The notes under the pieces: generated by a model
What the model was told of the DNA's origin: nothing
What the model saw: only the letters and a program-made list of their open reading frames with translations
Database searches by the model: none
Origin: Phocoena phocoena
Taxonomy: Eukaryota > Chordata > Mammalia > Artiodactyla > Phocoenidae
Direction of reading: 5' to 3'
DNA length: 64,000 nt
Assembly (NCBI RefSeq): GCF_963924675.1
Contig: NC_089222.1
Location: 139,464,281-139,528,280, forward strand
Shown here: one piece after another, positions 34,656-45,954 of the stretch
Layout: every line of letters begins with the position of its first letter
Numbering within the stretch: the first letter of the stretch is position 1
Position numbers and translations under genes: made by a program

Positions 34656-35068
34656 TGCATCAGTCAGGGTTCTTCAGAGAAACAGAACCAATAGAAGATA
34701 GATAGATAGACAGATAGATACTTTTAATTTTAATTTTTGAAAGTTTTAAAAGGCTCTATTTTAAGAAATTGGTTTATGCAATGTCAGGGGTAGCAAATCC
34801 AAAGTCTGTAGGTCAGGTTGGCAGGTTGGAAACTCAGACAGTCTCGAGGCAGAATTGCTTCTTCTTTGGGAAGTAGTTTTTGCTCTTAAGGTCTTCGACT
34901 GACTGGACAAAGCTTAAACATTTTATTGAGAATAATCTCTTACTTAAAATCAAGTGATTGCATGTTAACTACAATGGAAAATACCTTCATAGTAACACTT
35001 AGATTAGCACTTGAATAAATAAATGTGTACGATTACTTTGTCAAGTTGACACATAAAACTAACCATCA
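34656..35068 (-). mobile_element. Solo LTR (ERVL/MaLR-like)
   Basis: gcatcagtcagggttcttc, agaaacagaaccaatagaag, a GATA run, gtcttcgactgactggacaa and caagttgacacataaaact follow the LTR family at 23003 and 46072, in minus orientation. No clean pentamer duplication. Confidence 0.75.
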
Positions 35069-35612
35069 AGGCAAGAAGCTTGAATGTTTGTTAGGACAGT
35101 GAACAGTGGATTAATGCATACTTAACTGAATGACACCCAGAAGGGCTCAAAGCCTTGAGCTTCCCTACGAACCCCATTCTGATCTCAACGCTGCTTCTGT
35201 TTTGAGGGTCTGGCCCACTTGCTCCAGTTCTGATCTGCTCTACTTTCCCCTGTCCTTCTGGTTCAGGAGCATATTGAATTGTAGGACAGACTTCACCATT
35301 CCTTGAATGCCTATAGCACTCAAAGTCTATGTCCCATAATTTTTCACTTGATTCCCATTTTTATGGTTTACTTTACGTGGTTTAACTTGCCTCTCTGATT
35401 CAGACTATAGATTTCTGTAAAGTAGAGAATGTTTCAATCTTTTCTTATATGTAAAGTTCACAATCAGCATTCAGGTAGATACTCAGAAAATACATTCAGA
35501 CCTTTAGAGGTATATAGGATGGAAAAACTGGCAAAAATCATTAATTCATTCATCAATGTTTCAAAATCAGTAATTCATTCTAAATGATTTACTCATCCAT
35601 TCCCCTATTTGT
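35069..35612. other. Unrecognised DNA, weak L2-like patch
   Basis: 35230-35480 (cttcaccattccttgaatg, ttgcctctctgattcag) vaguely resembles L2 but the call is weak. No gene. Confidence 0.35.
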
Positions 35613-35726
35613 AGTCCATCCATCCATCCATCATCCATCCATCCATCCATCCATCCATCATTCATCATGTATCTAACCATTTATCCATCCTTCCATCCAG
35701 GCATTCATCCATCATCCATCCATCCA
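35613..35726. repeat. (CATC)n microsatellite
   Basis: ATCC/CATC units with interruptions over about 110 bp. Confidence 0.95.
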
Positions 35727-36785
35727 CTTATTCTTTTGAGAGTCATATGGCTTAAACTGAGAGATAGGGAAGTTAAATAACTTATGGGGGATGAGGCAAT
35801 GTTTTCGTGGCAAGGTTAGGCCTGTCTCTTAATTTTTAGTCCTTTTTTTTTTTCTTTTTTGCATTTCATCCACTTAGCTGCTTTAGGGGAGAAATTCCTG
35901 TCCTGTAATTCTTTGAGCCTGATGTAGTTGCTAAAATTTGTAACTCAAATAAAAATGCATGATTCCTGAAAGCGTGTCTCACTTTCTTTACTTCCAATAT
36001 AGATGTCTGTTTGGTTTTCCTGCCACTAAATGTGAGTTGAGATCACAAAGAAGTGTTGATAGTTCATCAGGGACTGGGCATTTGCAATCAAAGTTTGTGA
36101 AATAATTGCATCAATTCATTGAATAATCCAGTCACAATAAAAGACTTTCTTAAATTACCCACAAAATTTTGGAAAGACTGGTTTGATTTATTTAATGAAA
36201 CTAACCAGTAACACGTTATGTCTCCAATTTTGTTTTTTCAGTTGAGATCTGGCTTAATATTCCTCAAGGAGAAGTAGAGAATTTAGGCAAAATGTATTTT
36301 AAACTATGAACAGGTATTGATGTGCTCATATCCAAAAAGACAATACAACTAGATGGGTATATTTTGTGTATTATTTATTTAATTAGCATGTACACTGACC
36401 CCACTACTGCCTTCAGAATATATCTCTCTGACAAAATCAGAAGAGAATAAAGAAGAAAAGGGAGGAGAGGGCTTGGGTGGGTAAATCTAGGTTGTGCTTC
36501 ATACAAGTGGCTTGGGGCTTCCAGGACAAATTTTAACAGAAGCTACTGCAGCCTAAAGACAATGCCCTTCTGCTGGGGCCACTGAACAAAGATGAAAATA
36601 GATCAATTAAGCATTACTCCACTTATAGTGCTTTTGGCAAAGACAATCTTTCAGAATTCTTCATCTGCCCTTGGCAAAACTTCAGAGAATCTCCTCCTGT
36701 TATTCACGCTTGTGGCACTTGGCCAAGAAGAAATTCCACAAAGAAAAACATGTCTATTTTTTTGTCAAAATTGAGAGGATGGGAG
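35727..36785. other. Unrecognised DNA
   Basis: About 1.06 kb, AT-rich. No gene or repeat recognised. A 60-codon plus frame at 36592 has no domain. Confidence 0.4.
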
Positions 36786-36789
36786 AAAG

Positions 36790-37035
36790 TACAGGCTCAT
36801 AGTAGGCACTCAGGTTCTGCCACTGACCTCTAGGACAAGCCCCACCCACACCCCTACCTGCTGGCTATTGATCTTGGCTATGGCTCTGACCTTCCATGTC
36901 CCCACTTGTGGAATGGGGTAATGACAGTCCTTACTTGGCAGGGTGGTTGGGGGACTAGGTGAGACTGTGCTAAAGATGTACAGGTCACATAGTAAACTGA
37001 GAAAAATGGAAGCTTTTGTTCAGAGGAGAGAGAGA
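36790..37035 (+). mobile_element. MIR SINE
   Basis: ggttctgccactgacctcta, ccacttgtggaatggggtaa and ccttacttggcagggtggtt fit the MIR core and 3' half, plus orientation, diverged. Confidence 0.6.
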
Positions 37036-37440
37036 GACAAGTGGAGTGGATGGAAATACCCCATGACTGTTGAAATTGCCATCGCATCAATAAAAATTAT
37101 ATCTCCATGGCTTTTCTTTTTAACTCATAATACCTTCAGGTATTTAGCTGACACTCTCAATATATTTTACACTTTAGCTGACACACTCAGTAGATTTTAC
37201 AAAATAGGTAATGTTGACTGCTCTGTAATAAAGATGTCTTTTGTTTTCTTGTCTATAAATCAAATGGAGAAGTCTATTGGTCTTCTATTGTTAACCTAGG
37301 CTTTTATAATTATTTCAACTGTCTTCTCTCCACTACTCCCTTCACTGACTCTGCCTAGGCATGCTTTAAAAAGCCCATAAAATACATAAAGTATATCCAT
37401 TACTAGTAGCCATCACCATCAGGAGAGAATTTAAACCAAC
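37036..37440. other. Unrecognised DNA with a local near-duplicate
   Basis: tagctgacactctcaatata at 37146 recurs as tagctgacacactcagtaga at about 37176. No gene. Confidence 0.45.
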
Positions 37441-37444
37441 TTAT

Positions 37445-37665
37445 CCCATATCTTTCAACCTGACTTTTTTTCAAAGGACCTATCTCTATCTGAAATTACT
37501 TTATATATTTTTATTTTCTTATTTATTATCTGTCTTCCTTACTAAAATGCAAACTTAAGAAGAATAGGGGCCCCTTAGTATTATTTACCAGTAAACCTCC
37601 AGTAACCTGACAGTACTCCATAAATACTTGTGGTATGAATGTTGAATAAGTGAATTTGGAAATGA
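37445..37665 (+). mobile_element. LINE L2 3' end
   Basis: gaaattactttatatatttt, aaaatgcaaacttaagaaga, acagtactccataaatactt and gaatgttgaataagtga follow the L2 3' end in plus orientation. Confidence 0.65.
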
Positions 37666-37920
37666 GTATTTATATTGTCATAAAGTATATGTTTTCATGG
37701 TTTCATATAATACCCGTCTGGTTTTACTATTTATCTTGTTGCATATGACATCTCTGAAGTAATCCACGAATTTATGTCCTATTGGAACCATACTTGCTGA
37801 ATGTGTAATTTTCATCAAACCATACTAATATTAATCAAAATAAAAGGAATCCTTTAAAAATATTTGTTGAACTTGAGCTTGTATCATGTCTTCATAATGA
37901 GGTTTTTCAAGTAGAAATTT

Positions 37921-38125
37921 CTTTTTTTTTTTTGAGGTATGCAAGCCTCTCACCGCTGTGGCCTCTCCGGTTGCGGAGCACAGGCTCCAGACGCACAGGC
38001 CTAGCGGCCATGGCTCACGGGCCCAGCCACTCCACGGCATGTGGGATCCTCCCAGACCAGGGCATGAACCTGTGTCCCCTGCATTGGCAGGCAGACTCTC
38101 AACCACTGTGCCACCAGGGAAGCCC
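37921..38125 (-). mobile_element. CHR-type SINE, short young form
   Basis: Minus strand: ggggcttccctggtggcaca head to an A-tail (T-run at 37921-37932). Flanked by a perfect 10-bp duplication caagtagaaa (37908-37917 and 38126-38135). Confidence 0.95.
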
Positions 38126-38339
38126 CAAGTAGAAAATATTTTAAGGAGCAAAGAGCTATTCTCTTATATTCTATGTCATGGACAAGGTACAAGACACAAC
38201 ATCAGATTAAAGCAAGAAAAATAAAAATAAAGAAGACAAAATATCAAGAAAACTGAAAGCTAGGTTTTTGAAAAGATAAATAAAATGAGTGAGAATGGCC
38301 CAGGGAAAAAAAAGAACATAAAGAATAACATTGAGTAAA

Positions 38340-38582
38340 ATAGATAGCTAGTGGGAAGCAGCCTCATAGCACAGGGACATCAGCTCAGTGCTTTGTGACC
38401 ACCTAGAGGGGTGGGATAGGGAGGGTGGGAGGGAGGGAGACGCAAGAGGGAGGGGATATGGGAATATATGTATATGTATAGCTGATTCACTTTGTTATAA
38501 AGCAGAAACTAACACACCATTGTAAAGCAATTATACTCCAATAAAGATGTTAAAAAATAAATAAATAAAATAAAATAAAAAG
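38340..38582 (+). mobile_element. 5'-truncated L1 3' UTR
   Basis: gtgggaagcagcctcatagc, agggacatcagctcagtgct, a G-rich stretch (38407-38455), gctgattcactttgttataa and ccaataaagatgttaaaaaa make the 3' end of a young cetartiodactyl L1, followed by an A-rich tail. Confidence 0.92.
38407..38455 (+). other. G-quadruplex-prone run in young L1 3' UTR
   Basis: Seven or more GGG runs separated by one to three bases (GGGGTGGGATAGGGAGGG and onward). The matching C-rich strand occurs at 55561-55603 in the minus-strand L1. Confidence 0.85.
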
Positions 38583-38748
38583 TCACTGAAGTAAATGTTA
38601 AAAAAAAGAACAACATTAAGAATAAAAATGGATATATAACTATAGGGTACAGTAAATATTTTTAAATCTCAAGAGAACATGATGCCAGTAAATTGGAATC
38701 TTAGATTAAACCTTTGCTAGCAATTATAATTTTTAAAAATTCGCTCAA

Positions 38749-38955
38749 GGGCTTCCCTGGTGGTACAGTGGTTGAGAGTCCGCCTGCCGATGCAGGGGAC
38801 ATGGATTTGTGCCCCGGTCCGGGAAGATCCCACGTGCCACGGAGTGGCTGGGCCCGTGAGCCATGGCCGCTGAGCCTGCACGTACGGAGTCTGTGCTCCG
38901 CAACGGGAGAGGCCACAACAGTGAGAGGCCCGCGTACCGAAAAAAAAAAAAAAAA
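38749..38955 (+). mobile_element. CHR-type SINE, short young form
   Basis: gggcttccctggtggtacag head, caacgggagaggccacaaca, tail A16. Flanked by attcgctcaag (38739-38749) and attcactcaag (38956-38966). Oppositely oriented to the copies at 37921 and 39821. Confidence 0.95.
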
Positions 38956-39287
38956 ATTCACTCAAGAAAAAAAATTAAATCTGAATAGACCAAGTAAAAA
39001 CAAAATTGGTTAATATTCCCAGAACAGTAACCAACTGCATCGCCACTGGACACAATTTATTTGAGTTTCTATAGACAAGAATCAATTGCATTACAGTCAG
39101 TTTTCTACATCTTATGGAGCTGTGAAATAGCTGAAAGACATTGAAAGGCAGAACCAGGGCAGACGGGTGCCCTAGACAGGAGACTCAGTCATTCCTTTGT
39201 CCATTTCAAAGTCTTTCACAATTTTTTTTTGACTGTCTAAACTGTATTTTGCTATTGATCTTTAAATATTGACTTGGGGGTAACCTT

Positions 39288-39412
39288 CTTTTCTTTCTTT
39301 CTTTCTTTTGGCCGTGCAGCTTGTGAGACCCTTGTTCCCCCACCAGGGATGGAACCAGTGCCCCCTGCAGTGGAAGTGTGGAGTCCTAACCACTGGACTG
39401 CCAGGGGATTCG
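39288..39412 (-). mobile_element. Older tRNA-Glu-type SINE of cetartiodactyls
   Basis: A TTTC tail on the plus strand, then ggccgtgcagcttgtgagac, caccagggatggaaccagt, ccctgcagtggaagtgtgg and taaccactggactgccagg. The reverse is a short (about 120 bp) tRNA-derived SINE distinct from the CHR forms above. Family name uncertain. Confidence 0.75.
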
Positions 39413-39646
39413 CAAGAATTTTAATTTTCTTATTTTTATTTGAAATAAGAAATCAGTGGAGCAAGTGCACTGATAGCTGATATCAGATAAGTCTATGGGA
39501 AGTCAGATCATACCCTTGGTGACCCACCGGTTGATCTCAACTGCTAGCAAAATGCTTGCAAAGAGATGTATAGAGTCAGCCTCAGCTAAATAAACTGCCT
39601 TCTTTTCAGACAACTTAAATTTTCAAAGCAACATTTAAGCAAAATA

Positions 39647-40094
39647 CGCTTGAACCTTGAACAACACGGTTTCAACTGTGCAGGTCCACTTACATGGCAG
39701 ATTTGTTTTGATAGTAAATATTACATTACTACAGGATCCTTGGTTGGTTCATGGATGAAGAACTGCGGATATGGAGGAAGCTCAGATGTGGAGGGCCAAT
39801 TATAAGTTACAAGACGATTTTTTTTTTTTTTTTTTGCGGTACACGGGCCTCTCACTGTTGTGGCCTCTCCCGTTGCGGAGCACAGGCTCCGGACGCGCAG
39901 GCTCAGCGGCCATGGCTCACGGGCCCAGCCGCTCCGCGGCATGTGGGATCTTCCTGGACCGGGGCACGAACCCGCATCCCCTGCATTGGCAGGCGAACTC
40001 TCAACCATTGTGCCACCAGGGAAGCCCACAAGATGATTTTTAACAGCACAGAGGGTTGGCTCCCCTAACCCCTGCATTGTTGAAGGGTCAACTG
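39647..40094. mobile_element. Tigger-like DNA transposon relic with nested SINE
   Basis: Left end cgcttgaaccttgaacaaca, then gtgcaggtccacttacatgg; right end ttgaagggtcaactg. TA dinucleotides flank it (39645-39646 and 40095-40096), as for Tc1/mariner elements. Ends form imperfect inverted repeats. A SINE lies at 39821-40027. No transposase. Confidence 0.7.
39821..40027 (-). mobile_element. CHR-type SINE, short young form
   Basis: Minus strand: gggcttccctggtggcacaa head to a long A-tail (T-run at 39818-39835). Flanked by acaagacgattt (39809-39820) and acaagatgattt (40028-40039). Few CpG losses, so relatively young. Confidence 0.95.
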
Positions 40095-40498
40095 TATGAC
40101 AATTTTTTCAACATCTAAGCAAAATATAGCCTTTCTCCCAGCCCATCTTACTCTCAAATCATGCCCTTGTTACTCTTGAAGTAGAACTCAATGTCCACAC
40201 ATGGGAGCGTTCCCTGTGGGTTAGAGTTCCATATGTAAGAGTCTGCTCTTTTATGAAATGCAAACATTCCTTGATTGGCAATGTGAAGTCATCAGCTGTG
40301 CTACTTGCCTAATATTTTCAAAAAGGGACAAGCGGCTGAGGTCAGAGCTCTGAGGTTGCAGGTTGCAGGGCTTGACAAGGAGGAGATTGGAAGAGCAGTC
40401 AGGTACCCCACCGAGGAAGGAAGCATCAGAGAACCAACAGCATCACCTGGAAATGGCACCTGGGATTCGAGATAGCTCATAACAAGAAAACAGTGACT

Positions 40499-40521
40499 AT
40501 GTTAAAAAAAAAAAAGAAAGA
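40499..40521 (+). mobile_element. 23-nt L1 tail insertion with 15-bp target duplication
   Basis: The insert is atgtt followed by an A-rich tail, identical to the last bases of the L1 3' end (aataaagatgtt-An) seen at 38560 and 33400. It is bounded by the perfect 15-mer aagaaaacagtgact at 40484-40498 and 40522-40536. Confidence 0.8.
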
Positions 40522-40536
40522 AAGAAAACAGTGACT

Positions 40537-41229
40537 CTGAAAAGAGATGCGTAGGTGCTAAGGACAACATTCATCTCTGCGTCTGTTCCCAGCCTGGTCA
40601 AGGATTGACAGGGTGATCCAATTCCCTATTTCCAATGCCAAAGACGAAGAGGAAAGGTTTTGGGCTGGCCTCACCTAGGTTGTTTGTTCAGATACAAGAC
40701 ATTAGTTCTGTGGACCATTGACCTTGTATAGAACAGGCAGCATTTTCTGCCTGCCAGTTCTGCATCCTTCCAACAGGCAGTGAGCATCAAAGAATTAGCC
40801 TTTTGTAATAAAATCAGCCCTTTAAACCACTCAGAAGACTTATGATAGGGATCACTACCTGGATTAATTTGCTACCAAATAGAGAATCAGATGTCAAGAT
40901 GAATAAGAGAGAACAGCCAGATGGTTGGGTTTGAAAAAAAAAAAGTGCAAGTCTTTATTCCTTCCCTCTTTTTCTTTCTTTCTTTCTATCTTTCTTGTTC
41001 TGGTATTTTCAATTGAATTAGTGTAGGTCATCTTTTCTAAGTCGATATGTGCTGAATTTTCAATGATTTAAGGGCACTCATTATCTTTCTACCAGAAGGT
41101 GGTTCTCTGAAGAGCCAGCCCCCTGTCAGCATGACATGATGGTGTCACACATTTCTCAAGGCAGCCTCCCAGGGTTGCTTTTGACCTGGGTTGTACCCTT
41201 TAACGAGGGGGCAGTAAATGGGGGTCTTC
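40537..41229. other. Unrecognised DNA with a CTTT run
   Basis: No gene. A (CTTT)n run lies at about 40972-40996. Confidence 0.4.
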
Positions 41230-41405
41230 AGGATTGGTTGCCTAACGTGAGGGGCCCATTGCAAAATGTAAATACGGGTACTGTGTTCAAAAAGCAGTAA
41301 GACTTTCAAGACAGAGATAGAAGACAATTAAACTACATGGAGGGCCACTCTGAGAACAGGGTCCTGGGTGACTGCACAGATCACGGGCCCATGAAGCTGG
41401 CACTG
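41230..41405. other. Unassigned ancient interspersed repeat
   Basis: tgcctaacgtgaggggccca, ttgcaaaatgtaaatacgg, gactttcaagacagag and gactgcacagatcacgggcc resemble a widespread old mammalian repeat that I cannot name. Confidence 0.4.
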
Positions 41406-42189
41406 GTGGTCTCAGTGAGGGAAAGCAAATCCTTTCTCACTATTGATTTAGTAACTAGTTATGCCAGAGACTTGAGGTTTATAATTTGGGGGCCAAATAC
41501 ACTGTTTGGACTGGGAAGACTCTAATAAAAGTTATGCTTCCAGAAGAAAACTGTCTATTTGCAAAGAAGGCTTCAACCCTGGATTTCTTGGAATTTACAA
41601 GATGATTCAAATTACTTTGTAATTACATTCCTTGGGGATCCATGAAGATCTCTTTCGGAAAAGGTTTTTTCCTTCATTTCATTTAGATTCTATCCACCTT
41701 CATACAGTAACATTCCTATCATAGATTATTTGGGTAAAAGCCCCATGCATTACAATATTTCAGGGTTCCATTTGTGTTGGGGTTTATGAATCTGTCAACA
41801 AGAAGCAGTCACGTCTACTGACAGTATTTAATTTTTAATGCAGGGTTTTTCAAACTAGGTTCTGCAGAAGTATTCTTGGGTGCCCTAAATTTCAAGTTTG
41901 GGAAACATTGTTTTTTGTCTTAGTCAAGTTCTGACCCAAAGGTTTTGAAACCTTAGTAATTAATGAGAAGGTCTGTGCCCTTTCAAATGACCATATGGAA
42001 ATAAAATGTTTAAAAGAATAGCTGAGGGAAAAGGAAAAATGGCAAACTTCATTCAGATAAAATTTAGTCTACTGGTTAAAAAATATTTGAGGTTACCAAA
42101 TATTGAGGAAGAACAATGTTACCAACCACAATAGTAGTTTTAAACGTTCATTGTATGACACACAATTTTGATATGTGTCATTTTTCAGT
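41406..42189. other. Mostly unrecognised DNA
   Basis: Apart from a small MITE-like element at 41841-41910 nothing was recognised. No gene. Confidence 0.4.
41841..41910. mobile_element. Short hAT-like MITE
   Basis: Ends cagggtttttcaaact and agtttgggaaacattg are inverted repeats matching at 13 of 16 positions, giving a 70-bp element of the type common among mammalian hAT relics. Confidence 0.55.
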
Positions 42190-42310
42190 CCTTTGAGTTG
42201 GGTCCTGATTGAGCCTCTGTTTTGCAGATGAGGAAATTGAATCAGACCAAGGTCTCCAGCAGAAGGAGCAGAAGTTTAATTCCAGCACCAAAGTCTGATT
42301 CTAAAGCCAG
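42190..42310 (-). mobile_element. MIR SINE fragment
   Basis: ttttgcagatgaggaaattg, agcagaagtttaattcca and ccaaagtctgattctaaagc fit reverse MIR. Confidence 0.65.
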
Positions 42311-44259
42311 GGTTTCCCCCACCAATGGTAGTTCTTTACACACTTTTGCTAGAAAATCTTTACACATGGAAGTGTTTGTCATTTTAAGCTTTTGCAGGAT
42401 CTGGGGATCTGCAGAATCTGGGGGCACTTGACTTTTTAAATGTAGGCTTTATTATTATTTAGGTATAGGAACCAGGAGACAACTGCCATTGAAAAGATAG
42501 TTTGTTCTTCATAGTTACCAAGAGATGGGGGGTCATGTTTACACCACACAGGGCCACATGGGGAAGCACCAGGGTGAGTCAGGAGGCAGAGAGAGAAAGG
42601 GAGCAAAATGTGGGTGAGAGCATTTTCTGTGGTCTTTGTGGGAAGGGATGGATGAGACAGGGCAAGCAGGCATAAGTTTGACTCATTTGAGTAATTTCAG
42701 TGGTCTCTGGAGTGTAGGGGCTGTCGCAAATTGTCTAGTACCTGGCCGTTAAGTGATTAGGGCAGGGAAAGAGTGGCCTGGAGTGTGAAAGGTGGTTGTG
42801 GTATGGGCTCTGGGTTGGTTGGTTTGCATATGGTGAGTCATTTACAGTCTATAGGAATTGGTTAGCTCTGGGAGGAGCAGTCTTTCCAGGTTAGCCATGC
42901 CCCAGATGTAAAAGCATCAGGATACAAAGTATGCTAATACAAGGACCTGGAAGACACAAGTAGACAAGAGACCCAGGAGCTGCTGCCTGGTCTGAAGAGT
43001 CACCTCTTGGGAGCAATGTCCTCTCATTTGTTAAGACAATACATCTTTGGAGAATGATTAGAAAGAGGCATGCCAAAATGTGTGTGCAGCTCGTGGAGAC
43101 AGCCCTGTTCATCAGAGCTGCAACCACACGTCCCAAAGATGTACACTTGAGAATCAATGGCACTGGAAACAGAAAGCAAATGTGACACTTGGTGATTGCA
43201 AGTAGTCATGATTATCGCTTCTCAGTAATTAGGCAGAGATGAGACGCAATCTAAAATTTTTTCAAATGCATATTACCTTTGATTTTCTTTTCTCACTTTG
43301 CTAGTTTCCCAGTGTCAATAAACAGAATTAGTGTTGATGAGCCTTGGGTTCCTCAGGCCCCACATCAGGGGTCTTCACTCTACCAGTCCCCACCCTGCCT
43401 CCTGCTCTTGTTTAACCGGTCCTTGATCTGGACTCTCAATTGCCTTCCTATTCCTACTGGGAATCTTGAAGTCCTGTGGGCTGAGGACTTAAGGCACCAA
43501 GATGTCTGGGATCCCTGATCCCATCCACCTGGAAGACTCACAGACAGCTGCTGACTTCAGTCCCTGTCCAGACCCCTATGCTCCTTTATGGGTCGACCAT
43601 GATGCTCAGAGCTGAGCTCAGCTAATGGGACACCACGATTTGATTCCAAGGCTCTCAGACTTTAAGTGCACAGCTCATGGGTTAATAGGTTTCCCTTGCC
43701 CTTCCTCCTAAAGTGCACCCTCTACTGCCGCCAGGGATCCCAGGCCCTCAAATCCCAACAGTCAGATTAGATCCCTTTCCTGGAGAAGTAGAGCTGTCCC
43801 CCTGCTCGCCTACAGGCAGCTACATCCCCCTTTGAGCTCAAAGTTTCTCTACTGACCTTAGAAAAGACAAGTTGATGTTCCACTGTCAGTCTTGCTAGAA
43901 CAGAGAAAAAAACAAAAATACAGAAAAAAAAATTTTTCCCCCCCAGGGCATTGTCCTACACTTACTTTCTGAAAGGTGTAATCATTTTTCTCACCCTTTT
44001 CTACTCCCAGCACAAATATCCTCAAACAGAATTTTAGGTCAAGGTCAAGGCCATTTTGTTGCATGCACACACCTCAACATCTTGGCTGTCTCTTCTCTGA
44101 TACTTAAACCCACTCATAAGTAGACATACAGTATTTCTTTCCAATATTTACTTGGCAGTTACAACTTTATGATGGGCTAGTAGAAGGAATGTGTTTCACT
44201 CCTCATTTTACATTCATTCTGCCATTCTCTCTCAAGTCAGACTCTGTGATGGTCTTGAT
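42311..44259. other. Unrecognised DNA
   Basis: About 1.95 kb without a repeat I can name or a credible exon. Frames such as minus 42891-43163 and plus 43279-43518 have no domain. Confidence 0.4.
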
Positions 44260-44498
44260 CAGGGCTTGGCAAACTATAGCCCATGGAGCAAATCTGGCCA
44301 GTTGCTTGCTTTTTATGATGCAGGGATGCCCTTAAAAGTCTTATTGGAACACAGCTATGCTCATTCATTTGCCTATTTTCTATGGCTTCTTTCAGGCTAC
44401 AGCAGCAAAGTTGAGTAGTTGCAAATTAAAATGTATAGCCCACAAAACCTACAATCTTTACCAGCTGGCCCTTTGCAGAAAACATTTGCTAGCCTCAG
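44260..44498. mobile_element. hAT-Charlie-type DNA transposon relic
   Basis: cagggcttggcaaactatag, gcccatggagcaaatctgg, cttattggaacacagctatg, ctacagcagcaaagttgagt, ctggccctttgcagaaaac and ttgctagcctcag follow a common nonautonomous hAT family (I do not fix the MER number). No transposase. Confidence 0.82.
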
Positions 44499-44509
44499 CC
44501 TAGATGATG

Positions 44510-44715
44510 TAAGGTTCAGTTTCTGGCTCCAGTGCTTACCAGTGGAGTGACATTGAGGTAGTAACTTAGCCTCTTTTCACCTTAGTTGTCATATCTATGA
44601 GCCAGGCATAGTCACACCCACCTCAGGGATGTATGAGAAAAAAATCATCAATACTTCGAAAGTTCTCAGCAGTGATTTGCACCTGGGAAGTGCTCCACTT
44701 AGTAGCTAGCTATTG
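44510..44715 (+). mobile_element. MIR SINE
   Basis: gtgcttaccagtggagtgac, acttagcctcttttcacc, cccacctcagggatgtatga and ctggaagtgctcc-like text follow MIR in plus orientation, directly after the hAT relic. Confidence 0.75.
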
Positions 44716-45299
44716 GCATACAAATAATGTGTCAATGGGATCATAAGGAAAAAAAATGGTTGACTTTGGTAAATGTCTCTGAATCTCTCAGTTCTCACAG
44801 ACGTCCTGGTTACATCATCTCTGCACAGACAGAATCTGTGCCCTGACGTTTTTCGTGTCCAGCTCATGTCTAAACATATGTCTTACATGTATAGGTGATA
44901 AAACAATGCCTTTAACCTCGATCAAGATATGTGTTTCTGAGCATCTGAGTTGATTGTCAATATTACACTAAGCACAATGGTTGACACATGCTCTGCTAAT
45001 GTCACAAAGTGTGGTACATGGCAGGGGGACAATTATTCTTTTATTGTTAAAAGAATAATTTAGAAGAAGCCAGGAACTACTAAACTGAAAGAAACAATTA
45101 AAATGTAATTTTCAGATAAGCTCAAATGTAATCTGTCTCCTATTCCTTATCATGGGCTAGATCCAGTCTTAATTGAGGGGGTCAAACTATAGTTCTCATA
45201 AACAAAAGTGGTAAGTTCAGGAAAATCATATACCTCACCTAATTTTAAGCCCTATTTTGTGCTTCCTGTGTTACCATCTTTCTGAGCAGTAAATAATAG
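44716..45299. other. Unrecognised DNA
   Basis: About 580 bp. A short inverted repeat attattcttttattg/taaaagaataat is visible near 45031-45060. No gene. Confidence 0.4.
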
Positions 45300-45805
45300 A
45301 ACATTGCTATTGACATTTATAGAGCATTCCATCCCAAAGCAGCAGAATATACATTCTTCTCAAGTGCACATGGAACATTCTCCAGGATAGATCACATGCT
45401 GGGCCACAAAGCAAACCTCGGTAAATTTAAGAAAACAGAAATCTATATCAAGCATCTTCTCTGACCAAAACACTATGACGCTAGAAATCAACTACAAGGA
45501 AAAAAGGAAAAAAAAAACTGCAAAAAACACAAACTCCTGGAGGCTAAACAATATGCTACTAAACAACCAATGGATCATTGAAGAAATCAAAGAGGAAATT
45601 AAAAAAAAAACCTAGAGACAAATGAAAATGAAAACATGATGATCCAAAATCTATGGATGGAACCAAAACAGTTCTAAGAGGGAAGTTTATAACAATAAAA
45701 GCTTACCTCCAGAAATAAGAAAAATCTCAAATAAACACCCTAAACCTACACCTAAAGGAACTAGAGAAAGAACAAACAACACCCATAGTATAAAAAATTT
45801 TCATT
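45300..45805 (+). mobile_element. L1 ORF2 internal fragment lacking both ends
   Basis: aaagcagcagaatatacatt, agtgcacatggaacattct, gctgggccacaaagcaaac, caatggatcattgaagaaat and ctaaaggaactagagaaag are in order for L1 ORF2 between the endonuclease and reverse transcriptase regions. It has indels and stops. There is no 3' UTR or A-tail, so the usual 3' end has been lost. Confidence 0.85.
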
Positions 45806-45954
45806 GAAACATCAACCTACGAAAGAATCAGCAAAAAAGAATTGAAGTTCCTTTACACTCTTGCTGGGTGACAGCAGTGCTGGAAGAACAGGATGCCTTA
45901 GTACTTTCCTTACCCTTCCCTCGGGGGCAGCAGATGCTTCTCCTGGCTTCACAG

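Noticed and set aside
34646..35078. A 5-bp target duplication for the LTR at 34,656
   Set aside because: The flanking pentamers (ggtat and aggca) do not agree well enough.
35613..35726. A CRISPR-like array
   Set aside because: Short-unit simple repeat with no unique spacers in mammalian DNA.
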